From DASRDZ01 sp035569495 (GTDB lineage Bacteria > Chloroflexota > Dormibacteria > Aeolococcales > Aeolococcaceae), in NCBI GenBank assembly GCA_035569495.1, contig DATMMX010000011.1:310001-374000 (forward strand): a DNA stretch of 64,000 nucleotides. The letters run 5' to 3'. The notes under the pieces are model-generated. The model saw only the letters and a list, made by a program, of their open reading frames with translations, did not search any database and had not been told where the DNA came from. Each line of letters begins with the position of its first letter. Positions within the stretch are counted from its first letter, which is position 1. Positions 62,894 to 64,000 of this stretch are shown in pieces. The position numbers were made by a program, and so were the translations under genes.

Positions 62894-64000
62894 TGGATGC
62901 GGTCGATCGCAGCTTGCGTGAACGCCTCGGGAGGGTGGGGGCGGAGATGAGCGCGCGGCCGCTGCGCGCGGACGCGGGGTTGGGCGCTGCGCGTGCGCCG
63001 CGTCGCAACCTGCGGCCGCTGCTGGCGGCCGTGGCGCTGGCGGCGGTGGTCGCGGGCATCGCCGGCGGCGCCGGACTGCATTCGCGGCTCAGCGGCCGGT
63101 CGGGCAGCCCCGCGGGCAGCCCGCCGCCGGTGCCCTCGGCCGTGCCGGCCACGCCGGCGCCCACGCCGGCCTACCAGGCGGCCCCGTTCATCTCGTTGTT
63201 CAACAGCGTCCAGGCGGGCTGGGACAGCACCCACAGGCAGCTGGTCGCCTACATCGCCGCGAGTCCCAAGACCAGCAACCCCACGCAGATCTGGACCTGG
63301 GACGGCAGCTGGCACCAGCACGACGCCTCGGGAGGGCCGGGAATCAATGACCAGGGACTGTGGCTCGACGACCCATCCCTGCACGGGATGGTGCTCATCG
63401 GGGGCAGCGCGAACGTGAGCGGCAGCAACTGGTTGTGGGACGGGAGTTCGTGGACGCGTCTCCCCGACACACCATCGCAGTACTGCATGGGCCCGGCGCA
63501 GGCCGCCTTCGACCTCCATCGCGACCAGCTCGTCGTGCTGCTCAGCGACCAGTGCAGCGGGGGCAACACCATCCTCCCCACCGAGACCTGGACCCTCGAC
63601 GGCCGGACCTGGCACCAGCACGCCACCACCCCGGGCAACGGCCCCTCGGCGATGGCGTGGGATCCGCAGGCCAACGCGGTGGTCATGCTCGGCCCGGACA
63701 GCACGGGCAAGGCGCGGGCGTGGACCTGGACGGGCAACGCGTGGACGCGCGGTCCGGCCTCGACGGTCGACTACCCGACCGAGTCCCGCGACCGCGACGG
63801 CGCGGCCTGGGACGCCCACACTGGAGCCGTGGTGCTCTGGGCTCCGGCGGCGTACGACGGCAGCAAGCCGGCGACGGTGATCGCCGACAGCCGGGGCAGC
63901 TTCCGGGCGCTCCCCCAGAGCGGCTACCCGGAGGGCACGGTGGCCGTCTTTGCCGACGGCACCCACGGCAGGCTGCTCGCCATCGGCCAGGAGGCGATCC
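62893..64000 (+). CDS. Membrane-anchored extracytoplasmic propeller protein, sigma-factor partner (3' end outside window)
   Basis: The first 369 codons are visible, open to the window edge. About 45 Arg-rich cytoplasmic residues (MDAVDRSLRERLGRVG) precede a membrane segment (LLAAVALAAVVAGIAGGAGL), a Pro/Ala/Ser linker, and an outside domain of repeated TWTWDGSWHQH / NWLWDGSSWTRLP / TWTLDGRTWHQH units, a Kelch- or propeller-like pattern with Trp-Gly pairs. No zinc anti-sigma motif. The start overlaps the sigma stop. An anti-sigma or sensor role is inferred from position and topology. Confidence 0.75.
   Translation, partial: MDAVDRSLRERLGRVGAEMSARPLRADAGLGAARAPRRNLRPLLAAVALAAVVAGIAGGAGLHSRLSGRSGSPAGSPPPVPSAVPATPAPTPAYQAAPFISLFNSVQAGWDSTHRQLVAYIAASPKTSNPTQIWTWDGSWHQHDASGGPGINDQGLWLDDPSLHGMVLIGGSANVSGSNWLWDGSSWTRLPDTPSQYCMGPAQAAFDLHRDQLVVLLSDQCSGGNTILPTETWTLDGRTWHQHATTPGNGPSAMAWDPQANAVVMLGPDSTGKARAWTWTGNAWTRGPASTVDYPTESRDRDGAAWDAHTGAVVLWAPAAYDGSKPATVIADSRGSFRALPQSGYPEGTVAVFADGTHGRLLAIGQEAI

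Overview
This window is high-GC, gene-dense bacterial chromosome with short intergenic gaps and many 4-base start/stop overlaps. I see no insertion sequence, prophage, CRISPR array, tRNA or rRNA. The gene content suggests a Terrabacteria lineage: either an actinobacterium or, perhaps more likely, Candidatus Dormibacterota or another high-GC Chloroflexota relative. The reasons are a fused F420-cofactor FO synthase, a complete GlgE alpha-glucan cluster, a CBS-less GuaB3-type IMP dehydrogenase, an acyltransferase/epimerase pair resembling mycobacterial Rv0502/Rv0501, and many apparently leaderless promoters. The phylum call is an inference, not shown directly.

Layout. 1-5057: recJ (cut by the window edge), a diguanylate cyclase and aconitase. 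5200-14753: glgX-glgE-treS-mak-glgB, the trehalose / maltose-1-phosphate route to branched alpha-glucan. 14790-18951: a NarL-type two-component system, an ABC-2 exporter and a TraR/DksA protein. 19063-28692 (minus): FO synthase, acyl-CoA ligase, class A PBP, PQQ-type beta-propeller, YihY membrane protein, thioesterase. 28721-31937: purM-purN-purH. 31985-37233: a small membrane protein, a receiver-ParA/CpaE fusion, a large secreted protein of unknown function and a GT1-like glycosyltransferase. 37243-44188: purB-purC-purS-purQ-purL-purF. 44281-50758: an ECF sigma factor with a membrane-anchored partner, then a secreted beta-helix protein with a structured leader. 50759-54632: a unit encoding a biotin carboxylase and a carboxyltransferase-like protein whose metal site is lost. 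54675-59968: guaB3, guaA, MOSC protein, purD, purE. 60050-62297: acyltransferase/SDR pair. 62354-64000: a second ECF sigma factor and a membrane-anchored partner cut by the window edge.

How the genes fit together. Every step of de novo IMP synthesis is present except PurK, in three blocks, followed by GuaB3 and GuaA to GMP. The glycogen cluster can turn trehalose into maltose-1-phosphate (TreS, Mak), polymerise it (GlgE), branch it (GlgB) and debranch it (GlgX). Seven transcription-unit starts carry a TANNNT box 6-9 bases before the start codon, which points to widespread leaderless transcription.

Most notable: the divergent carboxyltransferase (52788-54617), the leaderless-promoter pattern, the attenuator-like leader at 47524-47715, the two sigma/sensor modules, a probable CTG start for purN, and a PurE lacking a conserved histidine.
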